A stretch of DNA of 7,807 bases from Thermoplasmata archaeon (GCA_021162485.1 JAGGYP010000104.1:1-7807), one strand, 5' to 3'; numbered from the stretch's first letter, positions 1 to 6,335 are shown. Numbers and translations are program-made. Notes: generated from the sequence alone by a model not told the origin.

Positions 1-558
1 GCAATTATAGTTATTACTACTTTTTCATCGTACTACTATTTTTCTACTAATTTAACATTAGCTAAAGCAAAGCAAACATCTCTTTTGGAGAGAATTGATT
101 GGAAAAACAGTAAAATTTTAGAAAAAAAAGATGAATTAAATTTGACAAAAAATAAGTTAACTTCAGTTAATTTACAGCTAAATACAACAAGGGTGCAATT
201 AGAACAAAATTTATCTGAGTTATATCAGTGGCAAAATGGAAGTAAATATGAGCTACATGATCCACTATATGAGGAAGTAATAGCTTTTATCGAGAATGAT
301 ACATCAAACTCTACCGAACTAGAAATTGCTAATGCTAAAGACAAAGGATTGAGATGTGCTTATGTTGTAATTCTTGTTAATGACGGTGCGTATCCCTTAA
401 TCGGTTTTGACACTGTGGATAAAGGCATGGTATATTTTGAAGAGATAACAGATTATCAGGTTATTCCTGAAATTGGGAAAAATTATGCAGAATGTGTCGT
501 TGGTCATCCATATATAATAGAGAACTACACAATAGTAGATATACTAATCATATGGTAA
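1..558 (+). CDS. Membrane-anchored coiled-coil protein with degenerate transglutaminase-like C-terminal domain (5' partial)
   Basis: The frame is open to the left edge, so the true start lies outside the window; a TTG at 85 is internal. About 185 residues are visible. Residues 1-18 are hydrophobic (AIIVITTF then SSYYYF) and look like the end of a membrane segment or signal anchor. Residues 39-75 are charged, with Ile39 and Leu at 46, 53, 60, 67 and 74, an exact seven-residue spacing typical of a parallel coiled coil. The rest resembles a C-terminal domain I know from euryarchaeal surface proteins: a DPLYEEV opening, GLRCAYV, a DTVDKGMVYFE strand, EIGKNY, and a VDILIIW end. In that family a Cys (YxCxDFAxxL block) and a His (GHAxxxF block) are catalytic. 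Here the Cys block is missing, leaving only a short link, and the His position reads AYPLIGF. I infer an extracytoplasmic binding or structural protein, not an active enzyme. The family assignment is from memory and moderately sure. Confidence 0.6.
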   Translation, partial: AIIVITTFSSYYYFSTNLTLAKAKQTSLLERIDWKNSKILEKKDELNLTKNKLTSVNLQLNTTRVQLEQNLSELYQWQNGSKYELHDPLYEEVIAFIENDTSNSTELEIANAKDKGLRCAYVVILVNDGAYPLIGFDTVDKGMVYFEEITDYQVIPEIGKNYAECVVGHPYIIENYTIVDILIIW

Positions 559-585
559 GAAGTATGGTTGGTAGATAATTAAGTA

Positions 586-590
586 TTTTT
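586..590 (+). terminator. Possible weak T-tract terminator after the coiled-coil protein gene
   Basis: A run of five T lies 28 bases past the stop codon at 558. Archaeal terminators are often simple T-tracts, but a T5 is common by chance in DNA this AT-rich. I see only a poor stem around it (TGGTTG with CAACTA, one G-U pair, 20-base loop). Confidence 0.2.
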
Positions 591-687
591 CAACTACTAA
601 ACATTACTTCCGAATGTAAAAATCTACGAAAGAAAACAAAACTTTAGGGAGGAAAAATAAGATTTGAAGCATAAAATTTCTTAAACG

Positions 688-702
688 AAAAAAATAAAAA
701 TA
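688..702 (+). promoter_or_regulatory. Possible TATA box for the small lipoprotein gene
   Basis: An A-rich AAAAATAAAAATA stretch, preceded by a purine-rich CGAAA that could act as a BRE, is centred near 697. Archaeal spacing puts transcription start near 722, giving a leader of about 30 bases that contains the Shine-Dalgarno site at 745-752. The whole 559-754 gap is AT-rich, so this is only suggestive. Confidence 0.3.
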
Positions 703-744
703 CACAAAGTGATTTTCATTGCATAAAAGAAAATAAATTTTGTG

Positions 745-752
745 GGTGGAGG
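745..752 (+). promoter_or_regulatory. Ribosome binding site that sets the lipoprotein start
   Basis: GGTGGAGG lies just before the ATG at 755. The GGTGG part gives about five bases of spacing and the GGAGG part only two. It supports ATG 755 over the in-frame TTG at 740, which lies upstream of the site and would add five residues before a normal signal peptide. Confidence 0.6.
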
Positions 753-754
753 AA

Positions 755-1108
755 ATGAAAAAAACACTCTTACCACTAATAGTTATCCTGTTGTTTTTTC
801 CTCTTTTTAGCGGTTGTATTGGAGATTTTAAATTGCCTTCTTTGTTTGGTAGTGAGGAGAGTAAATTTGTTGGAACTTGGAAGTCTAAATATAATACTAT
901 AACGTTTTTTGATGATGGAACTGGTGCTGTAAGTGTTATTCTAAGTAATTTAAAAATGTATTGGGAGATCAAAAATGGAAAACTGGTTATAACCTATGCA
1001 GAGGGCGGTGATGTTGATGTTTACAATTATCAATTTTTAGATGATAATAGTTTAAAGCTTGTTAATACAGCTAATGGCATTACTGCAATTTATCAAAAAG
1101 TTTCATAA
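755..1108 (+). CDS. Small secreted lipoprotein with a lipocalin-like/DUF5640-like beta domain
   Basis: From ATG 755 this gives 117 residues. It opens with MKK, a hydrophobic segment (LLPLIVILLFFPLF), and a lipobox ending FSGC, with Cys21 as the lipid-attached residue, so the mature protein should be tethered to the outer face of the membrane. The mature part is short and rich in beta strands: FVGTWKSK, then TITFFDDGTGAV, MYWEIKNGKLVIT, VYNYQFLDDNSLKLV and TAIYQKVS. The pattern of 'GTW', 'ITFFxDGT', 'WxIKxGKLVIT' and 'Y.F.DxxSLxL' matches the small lipocalin-like or DUF5640-type lipoproteins common in archaea and some bacteria. No catalytic motif is visible; ligand binding is a guess from the fold class. 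It has its own likely promoter and RBS and lies beside another surface protein gene. Confidence 0.75.
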   Translation: MKKTLLPLIVILLFFPLFSGCIGDFKLPSLFGSEESKFVGTWKSKYNTITFFDDGTGAVSVILSNLKMYWEIKNGKLVITYAEGGDVDVYNYQFLDDNSLKLVNTANGITAIYQKVS

Positions 1109-1130
1109 TCTGTATATGTTCTTAATCCTG

Positions 1131-1155
1131 TTTTTATTCGAAGTTTTTCTTTCTT
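1131..1155 (+). terminator. T-rich terminator region after the lipoprotein gene
   Basis: Two T5 runs (1131-1135 and 1144-1148) followed by TCTTTCTT begin 22 bases past the lipoprotein stop codon. A series of T-tracts without a strong hairpin is the usual archaeal pattern, and one is expected here, between convergent units. Confidence 0.45.
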
Positions 1156-1183
1156 GGTATTAGTCTAAAGTTTGACTCTGTCG

Positions 1184-1204
1184 AAAAAATCTCTCCTGTT
1201 AGAG
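1184..1204 (-). terminator. Hairpin plus T6 terminator after tRNA-Ala
   Basis: Reading leftwards from the tRNA 3' end, a weak 4-bp stem (CTCT and AGAG, six-base loop, 1191-1204) is followed by ATTTTTT (T run at 1184-1189), ending about 25 bases past the tRNA. The stem alone is weak; the T6 tract is the better signal. Confidence 0.45.
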
Positions 1205-1208
1205 CTAG

Positions 1209-1280
1209 TGGACTGGACGGGATTTGAACCCGTGGCCTCCACCTTGCGAAGGTGGCGATCTACCACTGATCTACCAGCCC
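1209..1280 (-). tRNA. tRNA-Ala (anticodon CGC)
   Basis: On the minus strand a full 72-base cloverleaf can be folded. The acceptor stem is GGGCTGG with CCAGTCC and contains the G3-U70 wobble pair, the main alanine identity signal. The D stem is GATC/GATC with loop AGTGGTA. The anticodon stem is CCACC/GGTGG with loop TTCGCAA, giving anticodon CGC for GCG codons. The variable loop is AGGCC, and the T arm is ACGGG, TTCAAAT, CCCGT. The discriminator base is A. The next genomic bases are CTA, so the CCA tail is not encoded. There is no intron. It lies 36 bases after tldD on the same strand and could be read from its own promoter or with the upstream operon. Confidence 0.97.
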
Positions 1281-1298
1281 ATAATTAAATCAGCTCTG

Positions 1299-1310
1299 TT
1301 TTAAAAATTT
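1299..1310 (-). promoter_or_regulatory. Possible TATA-like box for tRNA-Ala
   Basis: On the minus strand AAATTTTTAAAA is centred about 25 bases before the first tRNA base, the expected archaeal distance. The same bases follow the tldD stop codon and include a T5, so they could equally help end tldD transcription. The 36-base gap is too AT-rich to decide. Confidence 0.3.
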
Positions 1311-1316
1311 ATTTTA

Positions 1317-2699
1317 TTACATTCCACCAACTATTACATTTTTTATTCTAGTAAATGGACCACCGTCTCCCACTGGAACTAGTTGCCCCTTGCCGCAAAA
1401 TCCTGGATCACCTATTTGCATTTCTTTACTAAGGGCATCTATGTTTTTTAGAGTTTCTAAAGTCTCGCCACTCAGAGAGAAATTCTTCAACAATCTTGTT
1501 ACCTTGCCATTTTCTATCATATATGCTTCTTGGGCGTTAAACTGGAAATTACCTTTTACCACATCTACTTGTCCGCCTTTAGTACCCCTTGCAAAAATAC
1601 CTAATTTTATATCCTCTATAAGCTCCTCAAAAGAATGTTCACCAGGTAAGATCATTGTATTACTCATTCGAACCAATGGTCTATATGCAAATGATTGTGC
1701 CCTTGCTCCACCATTGGAGTAATCTATGTCTAATTTTTTTGCTGTTTCCCTATTAAGTATATACTCATTTAGTATTCCATCTTTGATTAATATCTTCTTC
1801 CTAGCTTTAACACCTTCATCATCATATGGTATAGAGCCAAATGCATTTTTTATGGTTGGATCATCAACTATGCTTACAATCTCATTTGCAATTTTTTCTC
1901 CTATTTTGTCTTTTAAAATGGATTCTCCTGAGACAACTAGATCTGCCTCACAAGCATGACCAATGGCCTCGTGTGCAAATACTCCAGTTAATTCTGGATC
2001 TGCTATAACCGTGAATCTTCCAGATGGGGGCAATTTGGCGTCAAGCATCTCTATTGTTTTTTTGCATTTTTCAACAGCTATCTCAAGTGGATTGGTTTCA
2101 TTGAATATCTCATATCCACAGGTTCCACCTATTCTGAATCTCATGCTATTCATATTTCCTTCTCTTCTTGCAATGAGGTTTACCTGTAGAAATACACGTG
2201 TAAGCTCATAGCTAATATCTATGCTTTCACTATTAACAAAATGTAGTTTTGTTTTTTCATCCACGTAACTTTGATCAACACTTTTAATCTCATCGTGTTT
2301 GTACATCTCTTTTTCTATTGCTACAAGCATTTTGTTTTTTTCTTCTATATCTATATCCAAAGGATTTATTTTTGGCTTCCATATCACTTTATCTTTGACA
2401 ATTTTAGCATCTGCTAACTCAGTTTTTTCTTTACTTCTTGTACTGGTTGCTTTAGCAATATTTATAGCTCTATCCAACGCATTTTTTAGGTTTGCATACG
2501 AAATATTATTTGAGGAAGAAAAACCCCATACTCCTTTATAAAGAACTCTTATTCCAAATCCTTTTTCAGCTCCTAAAACTGCTCTGTATAGTTCCCTGTT
2601 TCTTCTGCTTATGTTTGTTTCCATAGTTTCTTCTATTCTTATGTCACAATATTCTGCACCATGATCTATTGCTTTTTCAATTATTTTGTATTCATCCAT
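1317..2699 (-). CDS. tldD: TldD-family zinc metalloprotease
   Basis: TldD is the catalytic subunit of the TldD/TldE (PmbA) protease, which cuts small unfolded or modified peptides in bacteria; the archaeal role is less clear. The 460-residue product has the family layout: an N-terminal domain with RNRELYRAVLGAEKGFGIRV, and a C-terminal metalloprotease domain carrying HEAIGH (HExxxH) near residue 243. A late Cys in DPGFCGKG, near residue 435, matches the third zinc ligand of E. coli TldD (Cys454). This marks the active TldD type, since TldE/PmbA lacks HExxxH. Length is close to the usual 450-480. The ATG at 2697-2699 lies only 5 bases past the pgk stop, with no good Shine-Dalgarno, so coupled translation with pgk is likely. 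No tldE/pmbA partner lies next to it: the next gene is tRNA-Ala, then the converging lipoprotein gene. Confidence 0.93.
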   Translation of the reverse strand: MDEYKIIEKAIDHGAEYCDIRIEETMETNISRRNRELYRAVLGAEKGFGIRVLYKGVWGFSSSNNISYANLKNALDRAINIAKATSTRSKEKTELADAKIVKDKVIWKPKINPLDIDIEEKNKMLVAIEKEMYKHDEIKSVDQSYVDEKTKLHFVNSESIDISYELTRVFLQVNLIARREGNMNSMRFRIGGTCGYEIFNETNPLEIAVEKCKKTIEMLDAKLPPSGRFTVIADPELTGVFAHEAIGHACEADLVVSGESILKDKIGEKIANEIVSIVDDPTIKNAFGSIPYDDEGVKARKKILIKDGILNEYILNRETAKKLDIDYSNGGARAQSFAYRPLVRMSNTMILPGEHSFEELIEDIKLGIFARGTKGGQVDVVKGNFQFNAQEAYMIENGKVTRLLKNFSLSGETLETLKNIDALSKEMQIGDPGFCGKGQLVPVGDGGPFTRIKNVIVGGM

Positions 2700-2704
2700 G
2701 GGTG

Positions 2705-3958
2705 TTACTCTTCTCTTTTTATCAGTTTTAAAAATTTTTTTCTTGACTCTCTGAGGGCTTCTATGACAGGTAGTTTTTCGCCCATTAAAAATTTCTCCAA
2801 TGAGCCGCCTCCAGTGCTAATATGTGAAAAATCTTTTGCTAGTCCTAGTTTCTCTATAGCTGCTACTGTATGACCACCGCCTGCAACGGAAAACACGTTT
2901 GATCTTGCAATTGTTTCAAATACCTCCTTGGTTCCTTTCATGAAGTTCTGATTTTCAAAAACACCACATGGTCCAGATAAGAAAATTGTTTTCGCCTTGG
3001 ATAAAATCTCTTTAATCAAATTAATTGTCTTTGATCCAATATCATATATATCATAGTCTGTTGGTAATTCCTCAACACCTATCTCTTTCCTATCATTGTT
3101 TTCTTCTATTGCTAAATCAACTGGTAGGATTATTTTCTTTTCATATTTAGAAAGTAGAGTTTTGATCTTTTCAAGGCTTTCTCCATCTTCCTCCAGTATC
3201 CTTTTAATATTGTTTTCACCTATATCAAGACCCTTGGCAAAAAGAAAAGCGTTTGCTGCTAGACCTGTTAATATGATTTTATCTGCCGTGTTTTTACTGA
3301 GTAATCTATCGATTGTTATAGCTATGTCTGAAAATTTTGCTCCGCCAAATACAAAAACAGCTGGTTTCTCTGGATTTTTTAAAAGCTTTTCGAGGGTTTT
3401 GATCTCTGTCTCCATCAGTCTGCCAGCACATGAGGGTAAGACAGGGGTGAAACCAACCAGTGAACATTGTGGTCTATGTGCTGCTGCGAATGCATCGTTA
3501 ACAAAAAAGTCTGTAATGGGTGCTAGATTTTTAACCAGCTTGGATTTAGCATGTTCTTCAGCGCTCTTTTTTTCTGTCTCCTCGGATAGTTTTCTAACAT
3601 TGTCTAAGAACAGGATTTCTCCTGGTTTCAAAGCTTCTATCTCGCTTTTAGCTTTTTCTCCACATACATCGTCAACAAATTTAACCGGCTCAGATAACAA
3701 ATCAGATAAGGCTTTAGCATGTCTTTCCATTGATGTAAAATCCCAACTACCTGGTCTTCCTTGATGAGCAAGTATAACTATTTTTGCATTTTTATTTTTT
3801 AACTCTTTAATTGTTGGTAGTGCTTTTTTGATTCTTGTTGTATCTAATATCTCGAGCGTGTTTTTGTCCAAAGGCAAGTTGAAATCCACTCTTAATAAAA
3901 CTCTTTTGTTTTCTATATCAAAATCGTCTAGAGTGAAAAGATCAAATCCCTCTTCCAA
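2705..3958 (-). CDS. pgk: Phosphoglycerate kinase, archaeal type
   Basis: This cytoplasmic enzyme interconverts 1,3-bisphosphoglycerate + ADP and 3-phosphoglycerate + ATP, in both glycolysis and gluconeogenesis. The 417-residue protein has RVDFNLP (residues 23-29), the substrate-binding HQGRPG (65-70), VNDAFAAAHR (153-162), FGGAKFSD (204-211) and the C-terminal GGGHTVAA and STGGGS nucleotide-site motifs. RPGSWDFTSMERHA, AFAAAHRPQ and GGGHT point to the archaeal rather than the bacterial branch. The start is TTG at 3956-3958: a strong Shine-Dalgarno lies eight bases upstream, and an in-frame TAA at 3965-3967 rules out a longer protein. It follows gap by 51 bases and precedes tldD by 5, so the three are probably co-transcribed. 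Confidence 0.96.
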   Translation of the reverse strand: MEEGFDLFTLDDFDIENKRVLLRVDFNLPLDKNTLEILDTTRIKKALPTIKELKNKNAKIVILAHQGRPGSWDFTSMERHAKALSDLLSEPVKFVDDVCGEKAKSEIEALKPGEILFLDNVRKLSEETEKKSAEEHAKSKLVKNLAPITDFFVNDAFAAAHRPQCSLVGFTPVLPSCAGRLMETEIKTLEKLLKNPEKPAVFVFGGAKFSDIAITIDRLLSKNTADKIILTGLAANAFLFAKGLDIGENNIKRILEEDGESLEKIKTLLSKYEKKIILPVDLAIEENNDRKEIGVEELPTDYDIYDIGSKTINLIKEILSKAKTIFLSGPCGVFENQNFMKGTKEVFETIARSNVFSVAGGGHTVAAIEKLGLAKDFSHISTGGGSLEKFLMGEKLPVIEALRESRKKFLKLIKREE

Positions 3959-3966
3959 ACCAAATT

Positions 3967-3973
3967 ACCTCCT
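3967..3973 (-). promoter_or_regulatory. Strong Shine-Dalgarno site fixing the TTG start of pgk
   Basis: AGGAGGT on the minus strand lies eight bases before TTG (3956-3958). Its last T begins an in-frame TAA, so translation must start after it. This is the best ribosome binding site in the leftward block and could offset the weak TTG codon. Confidence 0.8.
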
Positions 3974-4009
3974 ATCAGTCTGATACTTGAAAAGAGAAAT
4001 GAAAACAAC

Positions 4010-5017
4010 CTATTTAAACATATATTTTACCAAGTCCACAAGCCTGCAAGAATATCCCCACTCGTTATCATACCAGGATAAGATCTTTGCAAGATTTCCT
4101 ATAGCATTTGTGCTGAGACCATCTATTATTGCAGAGTGAGGGTTTCCTATAATATCCACTGATACAATGGGTTCTTCTGTGTAATCCATTATTCCTTTTA
4201 ACTCGTTCTCAGCTGCTCTTTTTAGTTCTCTATTTACATCCTCTTTTGTAACCTCTTGTTTCAATATTGCTGTTATGTCTGTTATTGATCCATCTGGTAC
4301 TGGGACACGCATAGCAAGGCCATCGATTTTACCATCGAGTTCTGGTAGAACCTTGCCTATGGCTTTTGCTGCACCAGTTGTTGTTGGTATTATAGACAGA
4401 GCAGCTGCCCTAGCTCTTCTAAGATCCTTATGAGGAAAATCAAGTATACGCTGATTACTTGTATATGCGTGTATAGTTGTCATAAATGCTCTTTCTATAC
4501 CAAACTTGTTGTTTAATACTTTTAACGGGGGAGCAAGGCTATTTGTTGTACATGAGGCCATAGAAACTATTTTATCTCTCTCGGGATCAAATATCTCTTC
4601 GTTTATACCAAGAACAATAGTAGTAACATCTGGATCCTTAGCTGGTGCGCTTATAATCACATACTTGGCTCCAGCTTTTAGATGTTGAGCTGCATCTTCT
4701 TTTTTTCTAAACATACCTGTGGATTCTATAACAACATCGATTCCAAGCTTATTCCATGGGAGATTAGATGGTCTAACCTCTGAAAAAAATGCTATCTCAT
4801 TATCATTAATCTTTAACTCATTATCCTTTACTTTTATCTCTCCTTCAAAAGTACCAAATACGGAATCATACTTGAATAAATGAGCTAGGGTCTTTACATT
4901 TGCTAGATCATTTATCGCTACAATTTCAAATTTTTTCCCGTATTCTTTATCCTTTAAAGCTGCTCTTAGAGTATTTCTACCTATCCTACCAAATCCGTTA
5001 ATAGCTACCTTTATCAT
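4010..5017 (-). CDS. gap: Glyceraldehyde-3-phosphate dehydrogenase, bacterial (type I) form
   Basis: This enzyme catalyses the reversible oxidation and phosphorylation of glyceraldehyde 3-phosphate to 1,3-bisphosphoglycerate, the substrate of the next gene's product. Motifs are those of the bacterial/eukaryotic family, not the archaeal type II enzyme: INGFGRIGR Rossmann loop, SCTTN with the catalytic Cys (residue 156), TTIHAYTSNQ with the catalytic His (183), PHKDLRRARAAA and SWYDNEWGYS. Asp37 in AINDL and the Pro before HKDL suggest NAD rather than NADP preference. I chose ATG 5015-5017 (335 residues, MIKVAINGFG). An in-frame ATG at 5024-5026 would add MHT, but the TATA-like box at 5041-5050 is too close to it, and the family normally starts just before this point. 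No Shine-Dalgarno is seen, so leaderless translation is likely. It lies in a probable operon with pgk and tldD. Confidence 0.96.
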   Translation of the reverse strand: MIKVAINGFGRIGRNTLRAALKDKEYGKKFEIVAINDLANVKTLAHLFKYDSVFGTFEGEIKVKDNELKINDNEIAFFSEVRPSNLPWNKLGIDVVIESTGMFRKKEDAAQHLKAGAKYVIISAPAKDPDVTTIVLGINEEIFDPERDKIVSMASCTTNSLAPPLKVLNNKFGIERAFMTTIHAYTSNQRILDFPHKDLRRARAAALSIIPTTTGAAKAIGKVLPELDGKIDGLAMRVPVPDGSITDITAILKQEVTKEDVNRELKRAAENELKGIMDYTEEPIVSVDIIGNPHSAIIDGLSTNAIGNLAKILSWYDNEWGYSCRLVDLVKYMFK

Positions 5018-5040
5018 CGTGTGCATCCCATTTTATTCTA

Positions 5041-5050
5041 AAATATAAAA
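5041..5050 (-). promoter_or_regulatory. Probable TATA box for the gap-pgk-tldD operon
   Basis: TTTTATATTT on the minus strand is centred near 5046, about 29 bases before the ATG at 5017, in the 3' flank of the methylthiotransferase gene. The usual spacing puts transcription start within a few bases of that ATG, which fits the missing Shine-Dalgarno and a leaderless message. Confidence 0.5.
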
Positions 5051-5053
5051 ACA

Positions 5054-6310
5054 TTATATAACTTTTCCGAGAAGATGTGTTGGAAATGCTTCTGTTATTT
5101 CAACAACTACTATATCTCCAATAGATAGGTTTTTTTCTCTCAAAACAATGGGTTTATAATTTTTATTTCTTCCAACAAAGGTGTTGTGCTTTTTGTCGTA
5201 CTCGGTTATCAATACATCATATCTCTTGCCAACATATTTCTGGTTTATTTTTTTGGAGATTATTTTACATAGTTTTGTTAGTTTTCTAGATCTTTCTTTT
5301 GCAACCTTTGTCGGTACTTTTCCATTCATTTTTTTTGCTCTGGTAAATGGTCTAGCTGAAAACCTGGTTATATTCACTATATCTGGCTTTGTTGATTTTA
5401 TTAAATCTATGGTTTCATTGAATGCTTTTTCATCCTCTCCTGGAAATCCAACTATAACATCTGTTGAAATAGTGATATCTGGATATCTATCTCTAAATGC
5501 AGATACTATTTTTAAGAAATCTTCTCGCGTGTAACCTCTGTTCATTTTTTCTAAGATATAGTTGCTACCAGATTGAACTGGCAGGTGCAGGAATTTATAT
5601 ATTTTCAGGTTGTCATATGCTTCTATAATGTTGTTTAGTTTGTTAAGCAGACTCCATGGGTTCATCATTCCAACTCTTATCTTGAAAAAGTCTTTTATTT
5701 CACATACTCTGTTTAGCAGTTCAGCCAAATCACTGTTTATATCCAAACCATATGATGCTGTATCTTGAGCTGTGAGTTGAATTTCTCTACATCCATTTTT
5801 AACAGCTTGGCATACATCTCTAACTATTCCTTCGATAGGGAAACTTCTTAGTTTGCCTCTAGCTGGGGATGTTATACAATAAGAACATGAAAAAATACAG
5901 CCCTCAGAGATTGAGATGGGTGCTATGATGCTATCAAATTTTCTTGGTAAATCAGTTTTATCTTTTATTGTGAACTCGATTTTTCTATTTTCTAAAACAT
6001 CTACTATATGATGGATATGCTGTGGTGTTAAAAGTGTAGCATTTGATGCAACTGATTTTACAAGCTCTGGTTGAACAGAAGCCATACAACCAGACACAAC
6101 AAGTTTTAGAGGGTGTTTTTGCAGCTCCCTGATTCTGTGGAGCATACGTTGTTCTGTTGATCCTATAACTGTACAGGTTAAAATTATGGCGGCATCTGCA
6201 TTGTCTATACTATCCACTATATCATGTTTTCCTTTTAGGAGTAAGCCTTTTATTATGCTTTCATCGCTTTTGTTCGCAGTGCAGCCATAGGTTTCAATAT
6301 ATACTTTCAT
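5054..6310 (-). CDS. mtaB: MiaB-like tRNA t6A37 methylthiotransferase (archaeal/eukaryotic MtaB, CDKAL1 type)
   Basis: This radical-SAM iron-sulfur enzyme is expected to add a methylthio group to threonylcarbamoyladenosine at position 37 of tRNAs reading ANN codons, giving ms2t6A. The 418-residue protein has the full three-part structure. The N-terminal domain carries Cys10 (ETYGC), Cys46 (LTCT) and Cys75 (SGCMA), which hold the auxiliary cluster. The radical-SAM domain has CxxxCxxC at 138/142/145 followed by ARGKLRS, and a GFPGE motif further on. A TRAM RNA-binding domain covers roughly residues 358-418. Length and motifs fit the archaeal group rather than bacterial MiaB, which acts on i6A. 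The ATG at 6308-6310 has no Shine-Dalgarno and may be leaderless. It lies 89 bases after lysS, another translation gene. The symbol mtaB also names an unrelated methanol methyltransferase in methanogens. Confidence 0.93.
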   Translation of the reverse strand: MKVYIETYGCTANKSDESIIKGLLLKGKHDIVDSIDNADAAIILTCTVIGSTEQRMLHRIRELQKHPLKLVVSGCMASVQPELVKSVASNATLLTPQHIHHIVDVLENRKIEFTIKDKTDLPRKFDSIIAPISISEGCIFSCSYCITSPARGKLRSFPIEGIVRDVCQAVKNGCREIQLTAQDTASYGLDINSDLAELLNRVCEIKDFFKIRVGMMNPWSLLNKLNNIIEAYDNLKIYKFLHLPVQSGSNYILEKMNRGYTREDFLKIVSAFRDRYPDITISTDVIVGFPGEDEKAFNETIDLIKSTKPDIVNITRFSARPFTRAKKMNGKVPTKVAKERSRKLTKLCKIISKKINQKYVGKRYDVLITEYDKKHNTFVGRNKNYKPIVLREKNLSIGDIVVVEITEAFPTHLLGKVI

Positions 6311-6335
6311 TTCTAAAGAAAAAGATACTACAATG

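Noticed and set aside
85..87. TTG at 85 as the start of the left-edge protein
   Set aside because: The frame is open to base 1 and the upstream codons encode a hydrophobic membrane segment that fits the protein, so this Leu codon is internal.
740..754. TTG at 740 as the start of the lipoprotein gene
   Set aside because: It lies upstream of the Shine-Dalgarno site at 745-752 and would add MWVEE before a standard MKK signal peptide; ATG 755 is better supported.
604..972. 122-residue minus-strand frame overlapping the spacer and the lipoprotein gene
   Set aside because: It has a low-complexity Phe/Leu/Tyr-rich product with no motif, and it conflicts with the lipoprotein gene, which has a signal peptide, lipobox and ribosome binding site.
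3096..3764. 222-residue open frame on the plus strand opposite pgk
   Set aside because: It is entirely antisense to the well-supported pgk, is rich in Ser, Leu and Phe as expected for a reversed frame, has no recognisable domain and no ribosome binding site. The same applies to the shorter plus-strand frames opposite tldD, gap, the methylthiotransferase gene and lysS.
5018..5026. Upstream ATG at 5024-5026 as the gap start
   Set aside because: It adds only MHT, and the TATA-like box centred near 5046 would place transcription start downstream of it. It cannot be fully excluded if another promoter is used.
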